Of a stretch of DNA of 64,000 nucleotides, positions 19,549 to 28,258 are shown in pieces. Location: assembly GCA_002973635.1 (NCBI GenBank), contig CP027224.1:4598501-4662500 (forward strand), read 5' to 3'. The stretch comes from Lysinibacillus sp. B2A1 (GTDB taxonomy: Bacteria > Bacillota > Bacilli > Bacillales_A > Planococcaceae). Within the stretch, counting starts at the first letter, position 1. Each line of letters starts with the position of its first letter. A program made the translations under genes and the position numbers. The notes beneath the pieces are model-generated. The model saw only the letters and a list, made by a program, of their open reading frames with translations. It did no database searches and was not told the DNA's origin.

Positions 19549-19575
19549 TGAGTTTCGTATTATTTTATATATCAA

Positions 19576-19606
19576 AAAGCATCATCCAATTGGCGGGTGA
19601 TGCTTT
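19576..19606 (+). terminator. Terminator after trhO
   Basis: AAAGCATCA pairs with TGATGCTTT and is followed by ATCTTTT. Confidence 0.75.
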
Positions 19607-19635
19607 ATCTTTTGGCGAATTATTTTTATTTAATC

Positions 19636-19815
19636 TCTGAGCAGTTGCTTGCCTGAGCTGAGCACTTTTTACTTGAACTCGAGCAATTCAACTCCTTACC
19701 TGAGCGTTATTCACTTGGATCTGAGCAATTTCACACCTTACCTGAGCGTTTTTCACTTGTACCTGAGCTGTTTCACGCCTTACCCGAGCACTTTCCCATC
19801 GCGACGGAGCTTTCT
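19636..19815. repeat. 21-bp tandem repeat block
   Basis: About eight units begin CTGAGC (or a close variant CTCGAGC, CCGAGC, CGGAGC) at 21-22 base intervals. Two subtypes alternate: one reads CTGAGCAATTTCACACCTTAC and the other CTGAGCGTTTTTCACTTGTAC, giving a 42-bp higher-order period. The block lies between convergent trhO and a flavoprotein gene. The repeat keeps an open frame (7 residues per unit), but there is no ribosome site, so coding is unlikely. Confidence 0.85.
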
Positions 19816-19825
19816 CCTAATTTTC

Positions 19826-21478
19826 TTATTCTCCTTTAGCTAAATAGCGCCCAACCTGTCGCCCACTAAATAAGCAGCCTCCCACAAATGTTCCCTCTAA
19901 AGCGCGGTAACCATGAACACCGCCGCCTCCAAAGCCGCTTACTTCGCCAGCCGCAAATAGACCAGGTACTGGCTGACCATCTATCCCGAGCACAGCGCCA
20001 TCTAAATTTGTCTGTAGGCCTCCTAACGTTTTCCGCGTTAAAATATTTAAACGTACCGCAATCAGTGGCCAATTATGAGGGTCTAATATCTTATGTGGCT
20101 TGGCAACTCGAACTAATTTATCTCCAATATAATTCCTTGCTCCATGAATGGCATTAACTTGCAAATCCTTTGTAAATTTATTATCCATTTCCCGATCCCT
20201 TGCCATTATTTGTTCCTTAATTTTCATAAAATTAAGAAGCTCGTTACCGGCTAACTTATTCATACCATCAACTAACTCCTTTAAGTTATCCGCTATAACA
20301 AAATCCTCCCCATGCTCTTTAAATGCCTGAATTGGAGCTGGTGGGCCTGGCAAAATACGTTTAAGGACTTCTCCTATGCTTTTATTGGTTAAATCAGGAT
20401 TTTGTTCAGAACCCGATAAGGCAAATTCCTTTTCAATAATCTTTTCCGTTAAAATAAACCACGAGTACTCATAGCCTGTTTTTTGAATGGCTTCTAACGT
20501 ACTTAGTGTATCAAAGCCTGGGAAATTTGGTGCGCTGAAACGATTTCCCTCTGCATCAAACCATAATGATGATGGGCCAGGCAAAATGCGAATACCATGA
20601 TTAGGCCAAATTGGATCCCAATTTTTTAAGCCCTCTGTGTAATGCCACATACGATCTCTATTAACAGTACGCCCTCCTGCATGCTCTGTAATCTCTAGCA
20701 TTCTGCCATCTACGTAGGCAGGTACACCACAAACCATATTTTTAGGCGGTGTGCCCAGTCGTTGTGGCCAATTTTTTCTTACTAAATCAAAATTTGCCCC
20801 TATGCCACCACTAGCAACAATTATAGCTTTAGCTTCGTAGGAAAACTCACCTATTCCAATCCTTGAGCTTTTCTCTCCGCGGCTTGCATAACTTTCAGCT
20901 AAAATTGTTCCACTAATTCCGTCAATTCTTCCTTCATGTTGAATAAATTCATCTACACGATGCCTTGGTTTAAAATCTACAAAACCATCCTTTATTGCCT
21001 TTTTTACTTTATCTACAAAAGGCTTTACAATACCAGGTCCTGTTCCCCATACAATATGAAATCGAGGCACCGAATTTCCATGACCTCCAGCTAATGAGCC
21101 TCCCCGCTCAGCCCAACCAACTACAGGAAAAAACTTTATACCTAACGATTTTAGCCACTCATATTTTTCACCCGCTGCAAATTCAACATAAGCCTTTGCC
21201 CATTTAAATGCCCATGAATCTTCGTCCTCCAAGCGATCAAAGCCTGCAGTACCTTGCCAATCCTGCCACGCTAACTCTTTACTATCTTTAATACCAAGTC
21301 GTCTTTGCTCAGGTGAATTTACTAAAAATATACCGCCAAAAGACCAATATGCCTGTCCCCCCATTGAATTTTCAGGCTCTTGGTCTACCAATAAAACCTT
21401 TTTCTTGGCATCTACTAATTCACATGCAGCGACTAAACCTGCTAACCCTGCTCCAATAATTGCAACATCATACAACAT
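19826..21478 (-). CDS. FAD-binding dehydrogenase (fumarate reductase/ketosteroid dehydrogenase-like flavoprotein)
   Basis: The 550-aa protein has an N-terminal FAD motif VAIIGAGLAGLVAACEL and, near the C-terminus, GLFAAGEVSGFGGGGVHGYR, the family's second FAD contact. It belongs to the FAD-binding-2 group that includes 3-ketosteroid dehydrogenases and fumarate reductase flavoproteins; the substrate cannot be deduced. The ATG at 21478 directly follows a GGGGGTGTGAA ribosome site, so the upstream in-frame extension to 21499 is rejected. It stands alone, convergent with trhO across the 21-bp repeats. Confidence 0.88.
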   Translation of the reverse strand: MLYDVAIIGAGLAGLVAACELVDAKKKVLLVDQEPENSMGGQAYWSFGGIFLVNSPEQRRLGIKDSKELAWQDWQGTAGFDRLEDEDSWAFKWAKAYVEFAAGEKYEWLKSLGIKFFPVVGWAERGGSLAGGHGNSVPRFHIVWGTGPGIVKPFVDKVKKAIKDGFVDFKPRHRVDEFIQHEGRIDGISGTILAESYASRGEKSSRIGIGEFSYEAKAIIVASGGIGANFDLVRKNWPQRLGTPPKNMVCGVPAYVDGRMLEITEHAGGRTVNRDRMWHYTEGLKNWDPIWPNHGIRILPGPSSLWFDAEGNRFSAPNFPGFDTLSTLEAIQKTGYEYSWFILTEKIIEKEFALSGSEQNPDLTNKSIGEVLKRILPGPPAPIQAFKEHGEDFVIADNLKELVDGMNKLAGNELLNFMKIKEQIMARDREMDNKFTKDLQVNAIHGARNYIGDKLVRVAKPHKILDPHNWPLIAVRLNILTRKTLGGLQTNLDGAVLGIDGQPVPGLFAAGEVSGFGGGGVHGYRALEGTFVGGCLFSGRQVGRYLAKGE

Positions 21479-21548
21479 TTCACACCCCCAAAAAATCAAT
21501 CGTACTTTACTTACATTCTTCTCTAATAGTTCGTTTACCTTCTACTTT

Positions 21549-21653
21549 TCATATTTTTGACGAAAGTGTGACAAGAAAATAACGTTCGCCTTCTTCCTGA
21601 AAACATTGAAAATTCCACTCATTGCAGCAATCATCTCCCAATAAATTGCCATA
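21549..21653 (-). CDS. Possible 34-aa small protein
   Basis: A short frame starts at ATG 21653 after GTTGAGGTGAAAAATTAT, a plausible ribosome site at about 9 bases. The product begins MAIYWEMIAAMSGIFNVF and continues with an acidic/aromatic stretch EEGERYF. No homolog is recognised. It sits between the flavoprotein gene and the serA leader. Only the ribosome site and frame support it. Confidence 0.3.
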   Translation of the reverse strand, partial: YGNLLGDDCCNEWNFQCFQEEGERYFLVTLSSKI

Positions 21654-21736
21654 TAATTTTTCACCTCAACTTTATCTCAAATGCCCTTGTTACCTGACTT
21701 AAGACATTTCGTTAGCGCTTTCATTGTCCTCTCTAA

Positions 21737-21781
21737 AAAGACGAACTATTTTTAAATAAACGGAATAAAAAGTTCGTCTTT
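21737..21781. terminator. Isolated hairpin upstream of the serA leader
   Basis: AAAGACGAACT (21737-21747) pairs perfectly with AGTTCGTCTTT (21771-21781) around a 23-base A/T loop. Read on the minus strand it ends in a T-run, so it could be a terminator for antisense or leader-derived transcription, although no gene feeds it. Confidence 0.45.
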
Positions 21782-21835
21782 AGGTATTTTTCAGACTTTT
21801 GAAGTCAATATTTTTTAACTTTTTCAGAAATATTA

Positions 21836-21865
21836 TTGACAAAGGTGAACAATAGGGATTATGAT
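21836..21865 (+). promoter_or_regulatory. Promoter of the serA T-box leader
   Basis: A perfect TTGACA (21836-21841) is followed after 18 bases by TATGAT (21860-21865), about 30 bases before the first T-box stem. Confidence 0.7.
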
Positions 21866-21892
21866 GTTAACAAATTTAATTACACAAAAATA

Positions 21893-22167
21893 TAACGACG
21901 GAGACACGCTAGTCGCAAGAAAATCTCAAGAGAGCTGATGGTTGGTGTAAATCAGTGATTTCTACGATAATAGTTCCACTCCTGAATAGATAGGCAGAAC
22001 ATTCCAAAGTAAGCTTATCCGTCACATGCACGTTACGCATATAGCTAAGACTGCAAAATTTCTACTAGCAGTGATTAAGGGTGGTACCGCGAACTAATGT
22101 TTATTAAGCCTTTCGCCCCTTACAACGCAATAACTGTGTTTGTAAGGGGTGAAAGGCTTTTTTATTT
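21893..22167 (+). promoter_or_regulatory. T-box riboswitch (serine) with terminator upstream of serA
   Basis: The 22077-22091 segment AAGGGTGGTACCGCG is the T-box sequence that pairs with the tRNA acceptor end. Upstream is a Stem I region with the apical GATGGTTGGTG segment. The specifier is read here as TCC (Ser) at 21975-21977, followed by A and the conserved ACTCCTGAA. Downstream, AAGCCTTTCGCCCCTTACAA pairs with TTGTAAGGGGTGAAAGGCTT and a T-run (22105-22167), giving the terminator that uncharged tRNA would disrupt. A serine specifier fits the serA gene that follows. Confidence 0.92.
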
Positions 22168-22373
22168 TCATTCTGCACTTCTTTCAGTACGAAAGCGAAT
22201 CGACAACATAAAATGTTTTTGTAAGTAACTACTGAATGAAGATAAAGCTACTGGCGGATGTCACGAATATTGAAAGGAGCTTGTTTGTATGCTGTAAGAT
22301 GTACGAATTTTACAAATTTCAGACTATCGTATATAGAAACCATTAAATTTTAATTAAAAGGAGCTAATTACAA

Positions 22374-23981
22374 ATGACTACTGCAACAAAAACAATTAAC
22401 GTATTTATCGCTGATCCACTAAGTGAAGATGGTATTTTCCCACTTCGTCAAGAACAAGATTTAGATCTTAATATCATTGTTGATACTGGTTTAGCACAAG
22501 AAGAATTAATCGCAAAAATTGGGGATGTAGATGTTCTATTAGTGCGTTCTCAAACAACTGTAACACGCGAAGTAATTGAAGCGGCTAAAAACTTAAAGCT
22601 AATTGGACGTGCTGGTGTAGGTGTGGACAATATCGATCTTACTGCGGCAACAGAGCATGGTATTATCGTAGTAAATGCACCAGATGGTAACACAAATTCT
22701 GCAGCAGAGCACACTATTGCCATGATGACTTCCCTTGCACGTCATATACCACAAGCATTTAACACATTAAAAAATGGGAAATGGGATCGTAAATCATATG
22801 TTGGGGTTGAGCTTAAAAATAAAACATTAGGTGTTGTAGGCTTCGGTCGTATCGGTGTTGAAGTAGCATATCGTGCTAAAGGTCAACGTATGAACGTAAT
22901 GGCATATGATCCATTCCTAACAGATGAACGTGCAAAAGAATTAGGCGTTACAAAATCAACTGTTGAAGAAATTTGTGAAAATGCAGATTTCATTACAGTA
23001 CACACACCACTTCTTCCAGAAACACGTAATCTTATTAACAAAGAGAAATTTGCTATGATGAAAGATGGCGTACGCATTATTAACTGTGCACGTGGCGGTA
23101 TTATTAATGAGGACGATTTATACGATGCTATCGAAGAAGGTAAGGTAGCAGGTGCTGCTCTTGACGTATTCGTATCTGAGCCAGCAACGGATCATAAGCT
23201 ACTTACTTTACCACAAGTAATCGCAACACCTCACTTAGGTGCATCTACAATTGAAGCTCAAGAATCTGTAGCTGTGGATGTTTCAAATGATATTATTAAA
23301 TTCTATAAAACTGGTACTGTAACTAACCCAGTGAATATGCCTTCTATTCCGAAAGAGCTACTTGCACAAGTTGAACCGTTCTTCGAGTTAGCGGAAAAAC
23401 TAGGTTCATTCTTATCTCAAGTGACAGCTGAGCCTGTAAAGGAAATCAATTTATCATATGCTGGCGAGGTAGCAAACTATGATGTGCGACCATTAACATC
23501 AAATGCATTAAAAGGCTTATTATCTAAAAATCACGGTAACCATGTGAATGACGTAAATGCTCGCTACTTATCTGAGCGTATCGGCATGAAAATTAATGAG
23601 CATAAGACTACAACAGCTAAAGGCTTCACTAGCTTAATTACGATTGAAATTAAAACAGCGAATGAAACACATACTGTAGCTGGTACATTATTAAACGGTC
23701 TAGGTGCACGTATTGTCAAAGTAGAAGACTATGTTGTTGACGTGATTCCACAAGGTCACCTACTTTACATTAAAAACACGGACAAACCAGGTGCAATCGG
23801 TCGCGTAGCCACAAAGCTAGCTGAAAAAGATATTAACATCGCAACAATGCAGGTTGGCCGGGCACAGGTTGGAGGAACAGCTGTCATGATGCTTACAATC
23901 GATAATGTGGTAACAGAAGAAGATTTGAAATTCGTTGCACAATTAGAAAATATTGATGAAGTAAAAGCGATTAGCCTATAA
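22374..23981 (+). CDS. serA: D-3-phosphoglycerate dehydrogenase
   Basis: The 535-aa enzyme carries out the first step of serine synthesis, oxidising 3-phosphoglycerate with NAD+. It shows the NAD-binding [13 protein letters not shown] near residue 150, catalytic-site segments [13 protein letters not shown] and [10 protein letters not shown], an intervening domain, and a C-terminal ACT regulatory domain from about residue 460 ([18 protein letters not shown]). This is the long SerA form. An AAAAGGAGC site precedes the ATG. Control is by the serine T-box just upstream. Confidence 0.97.
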   Translation: MTTATKTINVFIADPLSEDGIFPLRQEQDLDLNIIVDTGLAQEELIAKIGDVDVLLVRSQTTVTREVIEAAKNLKLIGRAGVGVDNIDLTAATEHGIIVVNAPDGNTNSAAEHTIAMMTSLARHIPQAFNTLKNGKWDRKSYVGVELKNKTLGVVGFGRIGVEVAYRAKGQRMNVMAYDPFLTDERAKELGVTKSTVEEICENADFITVHTPLLPETRNLINKEKFAMMKDGVRIINCARGGIINEDDLYDAIEEGKVAGAALDVFVSEPATDHKLLTLPQVIATPHLGASTIEAQESVAVDVSNDIIKFYKTGTVTNPVNMPSIPKELLAQVEPFFELAEKLGSFLSQVTAEPVKEINLSYAGEVANYDVRPLTSNALKGLLSKNHGNHVNDVNARYLSERIGMKINEHKTTTAKGFTSLITIEIKTANETHTVAGTLLNGLGARIVKVEDYVVDVIPQGHLLYIKNTDKPGAIGRVATKLAEKDINIATMQVGRAQVGGTAVMMLTIDNVVTEEDLKFVAQLENIDEVKAISL

Positions 23982-24002
23982 TTTAATAGAGTTTATGGTA
24001 AG

Positions 24003-24033
24003 GACCTGAGGTTAAATACTCGGGTCTTTTTTT
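24003..24033 (+). terminator. Terminator after serA
   Basis: GACCTGAG pairs with CTCGGGTC (one G-T pair) and is followed by eight T residues. Confidence 0.85.
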
Positions 24034-24272
24034 ATTACTAAAAAAATTGCAGAAACCAAAACTAGTTTTACAAATATATAAGTGAAGTGAGATAAATGAT
24101 GTGATAATAGGATGGATTTAGATTCTGCAGAAATCTGCTCAGTCTGTTCCTAGATTTAATAAGAAAAAGATATCATTTCTTAGTGCTTAGCTTTGGCAAG
24201 GCGTTTTTTTAGTTAGAATGATACTTTTTGCTAAGTCATTCGTCTTTAAAGAAAAGGAGGTGCAGAGGCTGG

Positions 24273-24767
24273 ATGTTTGAAGAACAATTTTATCTACATA
24301 ATCAAACCATTTTTAAATACTTATATTACTTACTCAATGATGAAAAGTTAGCGGAGGATTTCACACAGGAGACATTTATTCGCTTTTTCAAATACCAGCA
24401 GACAATTAAAGAAGATGCTGAACTAGCATGGTTAAGGAGCACTGCACGTAATCTAGCCTACGATCATTACCGCCGCAAAAGGCTTATTCAATTTGTCCCT
24501 TTTTTAAACGATCATGAGGAGCAAGACCCTACCTCCCCACATCAATGGATAACTCAGCAAGAAGATGCACAGACGCTTTATCTTGCAATTAGCAAACTTA
24601 AGCTTACTTATCGAGATGTTATTATTTTACGAAAGATTGAGGACTTAACCATTCAGGAGACCTGTGATGTCTTAGGCTGGAATGAAGGGAAAGTAAAAAA
24701 CACTTTAAAACGTGCACTTGTTGCATTAAAAAAGCAACTTGGAGGTGAATTTGATGAAGAGCTATGA
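24273..24767 (+). CDS. ECF-type RNA polymerase sigma factor
   Basis: The 164-aa protein has a sigma-70 region 2 (about residues 5-70, LAEDFTQETFIRFFKY and YDHYRRKRL) and a region 4 helix-turn-helix (about residues 105-155, LTIQETCDVLGWNEGKVKNTLKRAL). There is no region 3, as expected for an extracytoplasmic-function sigma factor. The frame extends up to 24228, but AAAGGAGGTG supports the ATG at 24273. The stop overlaps the next gene, its likely anti-sigma factor. The subgroup is not assigned and no target promoter is recognised. Confidence 0.85.
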   Translation: MFEEQFYLHNQTIFKYLYYLLNDEKLAEDFTQETFIRFFKYQQTIKEDAELAWLRSTARNLAYDHYRRKRLIQFVPFLNDHEEQDPTSPHQWITQQEDAQTLYLAISKLKLTYRDVIILRKIEDLTIQETCDVLGWNEGKVKNTLKRALVALKKQLGGEFDEEL

Positions 24768-25686
24768 TAAGTCTTGGCAACATTTACGTGACTTAAAGCT
24801 AACAAAGCAGCAGCAGGAAAAAATACTACACCATATTACTACACCTACGACAATAGAAAAACGGCCAACAAAAAAAGCTTGGCAGATTCCTATAGTGTCT
24901 CTACTATTTATGACCATTCTTTCGATATTAATTATGTCATTTATCCAAAGACCGACTGACCTGCCACTCACAGCAGATACAAATAAAACAATTGCTAAAG
25001 TCTATGTACAAACTAATGAAAATAAAAAAACGTTTATCGCAAAAGCATCATGCCTTTATATACCTCAGCAATGCTATACTAATAAACAACTATTATCTCA
25101 GCTAGAAGAACAAATGGAACATGCGCCTACAGTTTCTGTAACAGCTCAACAGTGGGAAGAAAATGGTTACATTAAACCTCAAGACTTATTGATTGTCTAT
25201 TCAGATGGAACTCAAGAGAAATGGAAGGTACTAAACAACGATACTCTCTTTAATATCCAAACTGAGCATGCCATTCAATCAGAAAATGCGTTTAGTTCAA
25301 TAGGGTATTACTACGATGATAAACGTTCCACCAAGATGATTATAGTAAATATTTTCATATTACTTACACACCTCACACTATGGCTAGCTAAAAAAAGAAT
25401 GCCTCATACTGAACGACGCTTTTTCGCTGCAACAGTTGAACATGCCATCGCAAATGCCGTCATGCTTGTCTTGTTTTCAGGTATTTTATACGCTATTTAT
25501 TTACTTTGGCATTCGATACACGTAATGACAATATATAGCTTATTTACAATCTACTCTATAATGCAAATATACTATCGAAAAAAAGCTGGCGAACCTCGAG
25601 GTTACCTAATAGCGAGCGCTGTGGTTCAACTATTTATTGCAGCTGCCTTTACATGGCTGTATCTTGCATTTAATGTACACTTTTAA
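24754..25686 (+). CDS. Multi-spanning membrane protein, probable anti-sigma factor
   Basis: The 310-aa protein starts inside the sigma gene (14-base overlap) after GGAGGTG, so the pair is translationally coupled. The short cytoplasmic N-terminus (about 45 residues) is followed by one membrane segment near 45-65, an extracellular portion of about 125 residues, and four more membrane segments from about 193 to the end. It lacks the His-Cys-Cys zinc anti-sigma motif. Its role is inferred only from coupling to the sigma gene; the C-terminal membrane bundle is unusual for a simple anti-sigma factor. Confidence 0.65.
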   Translation: MKSYDKSWQHLRDLKLTKQQQEKILHHITTPTTIEKRPTKKAWQIPIVSLLFMTILSILIMSFIQRPTDLPLTADTNKTIAKVYVQTNENKKTFIAKASCLYIPQQCYTNKQLLSQLEEQMEHAPTVSVTAQQWEENGYIKPQDLLIVYSDGTQEKWKVLNNDTLFNIQTEHAIQSENAFSSIGYYYDDKRSTKMIIVNIFILLTHLTLWLAKKRMPHTERRFFAATVEHAIANAVMLVLFSGILYAIYLLWHSIHVMTIYSLFTIYSIMQIYYRKKAGEPRGYLIASAVVQLFIAAAFTWLYLAFNVHF

Positions 25687-25724
25687 TCGATATTTCTCTA
25701 AATAGTTTCGATAAAGTGCATTTT

Positions 25725-25758
25725 AATCAGTGGAGGGCCAATTCGTCCTCCACTGATT
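25725..25758. terminator. Bidirectional terminator between the sigma operon and the phenol operon
   Basis: AATCAGTGGAGG (25725-25736) pairs perfectly with CCTCCACTGATT (25747-25758). It lies between the stops of convergent genes. Confidence 0.85.
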
Positions 25759-25762
25759 ATTT

Positions 25763-27238
25763 TCACTTCAACGCAATACATATATTTTTTGCTTCTGTGA
25801 AAAATTCCAAGCTATGGTGGCCGCCTTCACGTCCTATGCCACTCTTTTTAAAGCCTCCAAAAGGAGCTCGTAAGTCGCGCACAAACCAGCAATTTACCCA
25901 AATTGTACCTGCACGTACATCATGAGAAATACGGTGTGCACGCTGTAAATTTTCGGTCCAGACAACTGCATTTAAACCGTACTCTGTTCCATTAGCTATT
26001 GCAAGTGCCTCTTCCTCTGTATTAAACGGGATAATTGTAACGATAGGACCGAAAATCTCCTCTTGGCAAATGCGAGCTTGCGGATTTTCTTGTAAATAAA
26101 TTGTTGGCTGTAAATAATAACCCGTACTCAATTGAGCTGGTAATTTAGGTCGTTTACCACCATAAATAAGCGTAGAATTTTCATATTCAGCTACACTTAA
26201 ATAGCTTGTTACCTTGTTATAATGTGCTTCACTTACGACTGGCCCCATATTCGTCTTAGCATCTTGCGGATCACCAACTACTAATGCTGCCGCTGCTTCT
26301 TTAAAACGTGTAAGGAATTCATCTAGAATCGCGCGTTGCACTAAAATACGCGAACCCGCTAGACAAACTTGACCGGAATTCATAAATGCCGCTTGAATCG
26401 ATACGGGGATGGCTTTTTCTAAATTCGCATCTTCAAAAATAATATTCGCTGCCTTCCCCCCTAACTCAAAGGAAACCTTTTTCAATGAGTCAGCACCGTT
26501 TTTCATGATTGCTTTTCCTGTCGTTGTTTCCCCTGTGAAGGAAATTAAATCAACTTCGGGGTGTGTCGTCATAAATTCCCCTGCTGACTGTACTCCAAAG
26601 CCGTGGACAACGTTAACGACCCCGTCTGGAATGCCCGCCTGTTGTGCAATCTCACCAAGTAACGATACAGTTAATGGTGTAATTTCTGCTGGTTTTATGA
26701 CTGCTGTATTTCCTGAAGCTAGGCATGGACCAAGCTTCCATGTTGTTAACATAAACGGTAAATTCCAAGGAGTTATTAATGCTGCAACCCCAACTGGTTC
26801 ATAGCGTGTATAATTTAAATAAGCATCATCCATCGGGTATACTTCACCGCCTTGCTGTTCCATAAAATCAGCAAAAAACTTCAAATTTTCCGCGGCACGA
26901 GGAATTTCACGTTCTAATGCTACTTGATAAGGCTTACCTACATCTAATGCTTCAAGGCGCGCTAACTCCTCTTTGCGTTCTAGAATAATTTCTGCCATTC
27001 GACGAATTTTGGCTAAACGCTCAGATAAAGGCATTCTTCGCCATGGACCTACTTCAAAAGCTTGCCGTGCCGCTTCACACGCCCGATCCACGTCTTCAAA
27101 GCTTGCTTCATGGACTTTTGCAATAATTTCCTGGGTCGCAGGATTTTTCACCTCGAATAATGTTTGAGAAGAAGATTCTACATATTCTCCATTTATAAAT
27201 AGTTTAACTTCTTTCAATTTCGTTTGTGTATTCTCCAT
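25763..27238 (-). CDS. 2-hydroxymuconic semialdehyde dehydrogenase (aldehyde dehydrogenase family)
   Basis: The 491-aa NAD-dependent aldehyde dehydrogenase has the catalytic pair FELGGK near residue 260 and SGQVCLAGSR near 295 (Cys nucleophile), plus the NLPFMLTTWKLGPCLASGN cofactor region. In a cluster with catechol 2,3-dioxygenase and oxalocrotonate enzymes it should oxidise 2-hydroxymuconic semialdehyde to 2-hydroxymuconate. The frame extends upstream into the tautomerase gene, but AAGGAG before the ATG at 27238 decides the start. It is the last gene of the operon. Confidence 0.88.
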   Translation of the reverse strand: MENTQTKLKEVKLFINGEYVESSSQTLFEVKNPATQEIIAKVHEASFEDVDRACEAARQAFEVGPWRRMPLSERLAKIRRMAEIILERKEELARLEALDVGKPYQVALEREIPRAAENLKFFADFMEQQGGEVYPMDDAYLNYTRYEPVGVAALITPWNLPFMLTTWKLGPCLASGNTAVIKPAEITPLTVSLLGEIAQQAGIPDGVVNVVHGFGVQSAGEFMTTHPEVDLISFTGETTTGKAIMKNGADSLKKVSFELGGKAANIIFEDANLEKAIPVSIQAAFMNSGQVCLAGSRILVQRAILDEFLTRFKEAAAALVVGDPQDAKTNMGPVVSEAHYNKVTSYLSVAEYENSTLIYGGKRPKLPAQLSTGYYLQPTIYLQENPQARICQEEIFGPIVTIIPFNTEEEALAIANGTEYGLNAVVWTENLQRAHRISHDVRAGTIWVNCWFVRDLRAPFGGFKKSGIGREGGHHSLEFFTEAKNICIALK

Positions 27239-27254
27239 CGTAGACCACTCCTTA

Positions 27255-27449
27255 TTATTCATTTTGACGACGCTGGATAGACTTCCCTGCAATTCCCCAA
27301 TGAGTGCTTGGGATTTCATTTAAGCACACACGAACTGTTTCAAGTGGTGCATCTAAAACAGATGAAACAGTTTGGCTTACTTCTGCAATTAACCGTTCCT
27401 TTTGCTCGGGTGTCCGTCCTTCAATGAATGTTACTTGAATAAATGGCAT
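27255..27449 (-). CDS. 4-oxalocrotonate tautomerase
   Basis: The 64-aa protein begins Met-Pro, so the mature N-terminal catalytic Pro1 is present, followed by FIQVTFIEGRTPEQKERLI with the conserved Arg of the family. It interconverts the enol and keto forms of 2-hydroxymuconate (4-oxalocrotonate). Size matches the small 62-residue hexameric type. It lies between the decarboxylase and dehydrogenase genes, in the pathway order. Confidence 0.92.
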   Translation of the reverse strand: MPFIQVTFIEGRTPEQKERLIAEVSQTVSSVLDAPLETVRVCLNEIPSTHWGIAGKSIQRRQNE

Positions 27450-27466
27450 TACACCTGCCCCCTTTG

Positions 27467-28258
27467 CTATCGTTCTATTTGAACTATTAACGACTCCATT
27501 CCGTCAAAGCTTACAGTAAAGTTATCACCTGCATGCATTGTTGCAGAGCCTGTTAGCGCGCCACTTAGCACAATATCTCCAGCTCGAATATGCTGTCCAC
27601 GAGCGATTAATTTATTAGCCATCCATGCAATGGCTCGTGCCGGATGTCCCATTACAGAACCTGCTGTACTTGTCGCAAAAATCTCATCATTTTGTGTGAA
27701 AATACAGCCCATATTCACAAGATCCACCTCGTTCACCGCATATTTTTGCGAACTCACTATGTAACGCGAGGAAGAAGAGTTATCAGCAATCACATCCGGT
27801 AATGTAAAATTGAAATTTAAATAACGACTATCGATAATCTCCATTGCAGGCGCAATATAGTCAGTTGCTTCCAACACCTGTGCAACGGTTACAATCGGGC
27901 CACCTAAATCCTGCTTAAATACAAAGGCAATCTCCGGTTCAATTTTCGGATGAATGAGAGACTTTAATGAAATCGGCTGCTTTGCATTTAACTCCATATT
28001 CGCTAACAGCATACCGTAAGAAGGCTCATGAACTCCCATCATTTGTTGCTTTGCCTTACTCGTTAACCCAAGCTTTAGCCCTGAAATGGTTGTTTCCTCA
28101 TGCATACACTTCAGTTCAATTAATTTGTCTTGAATATTATAGGCAGTTTCCACCGTCAGCTCTGGGTATTGATCAACAAACTTCGTAACCTCTGTCATTT
28201 CTCGCTCTGCTTTATACAACTCATACGCAATTTGATCTAACGTATCGGTTTTCATCAT
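27467..28258 (-). CDS. 4-oxalocrotonate decarboxylase
   Basis: The 263-aa protein is in the hydratase/decarboxylase family of meta-cleavage pathways. IHPKIEPEIAFVF carries the metal-binding Glu pair, and FTLPDVIADNSSSSR is the version typical of decarboxylases (DmpH/XylI-like). It converts 4-oxalocrotonate to 2-oxopent-4-enoate with release of CO2. In known systems this enzyme works in a complex with the hydratase encoded at 30183. It overlaps the aldolase gene by 4 bases. Confidence 0.86.
   Translation of the reverse strand: MMKTDTLDQIAYELYKAEREMTEVTKFVDQYPELTVETAYNIQDKLIELKCMHEETTISGLKLGLTSKAKQQMMGVHEPSYGMLLANMELNAKQPISLKSLIHPKIEPEIAFVFKQDLGGPIVTVAQVLEATDYIAPAMEIIDSRYLNFNFTLPDVIADNSSSSRYIVSSQKYAVNEVDLVNMGCIFTQNDEIFATSTAGSVMGHPARAIAWMANKLIARGQHIRAGDIVLSGALTGSATMHAGDNFTVSFDGMESLIVQIER

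Noticed and set aside
19649..19843. 64-codon open frame across the 21-bp repeats with a repeated LSxFxPY pattern
   Set aside because: The pattern is produced by the 21-bp unit itself (a multiple of three); there is no ribosome site, and the frame ends inside the next gene's 3' end.
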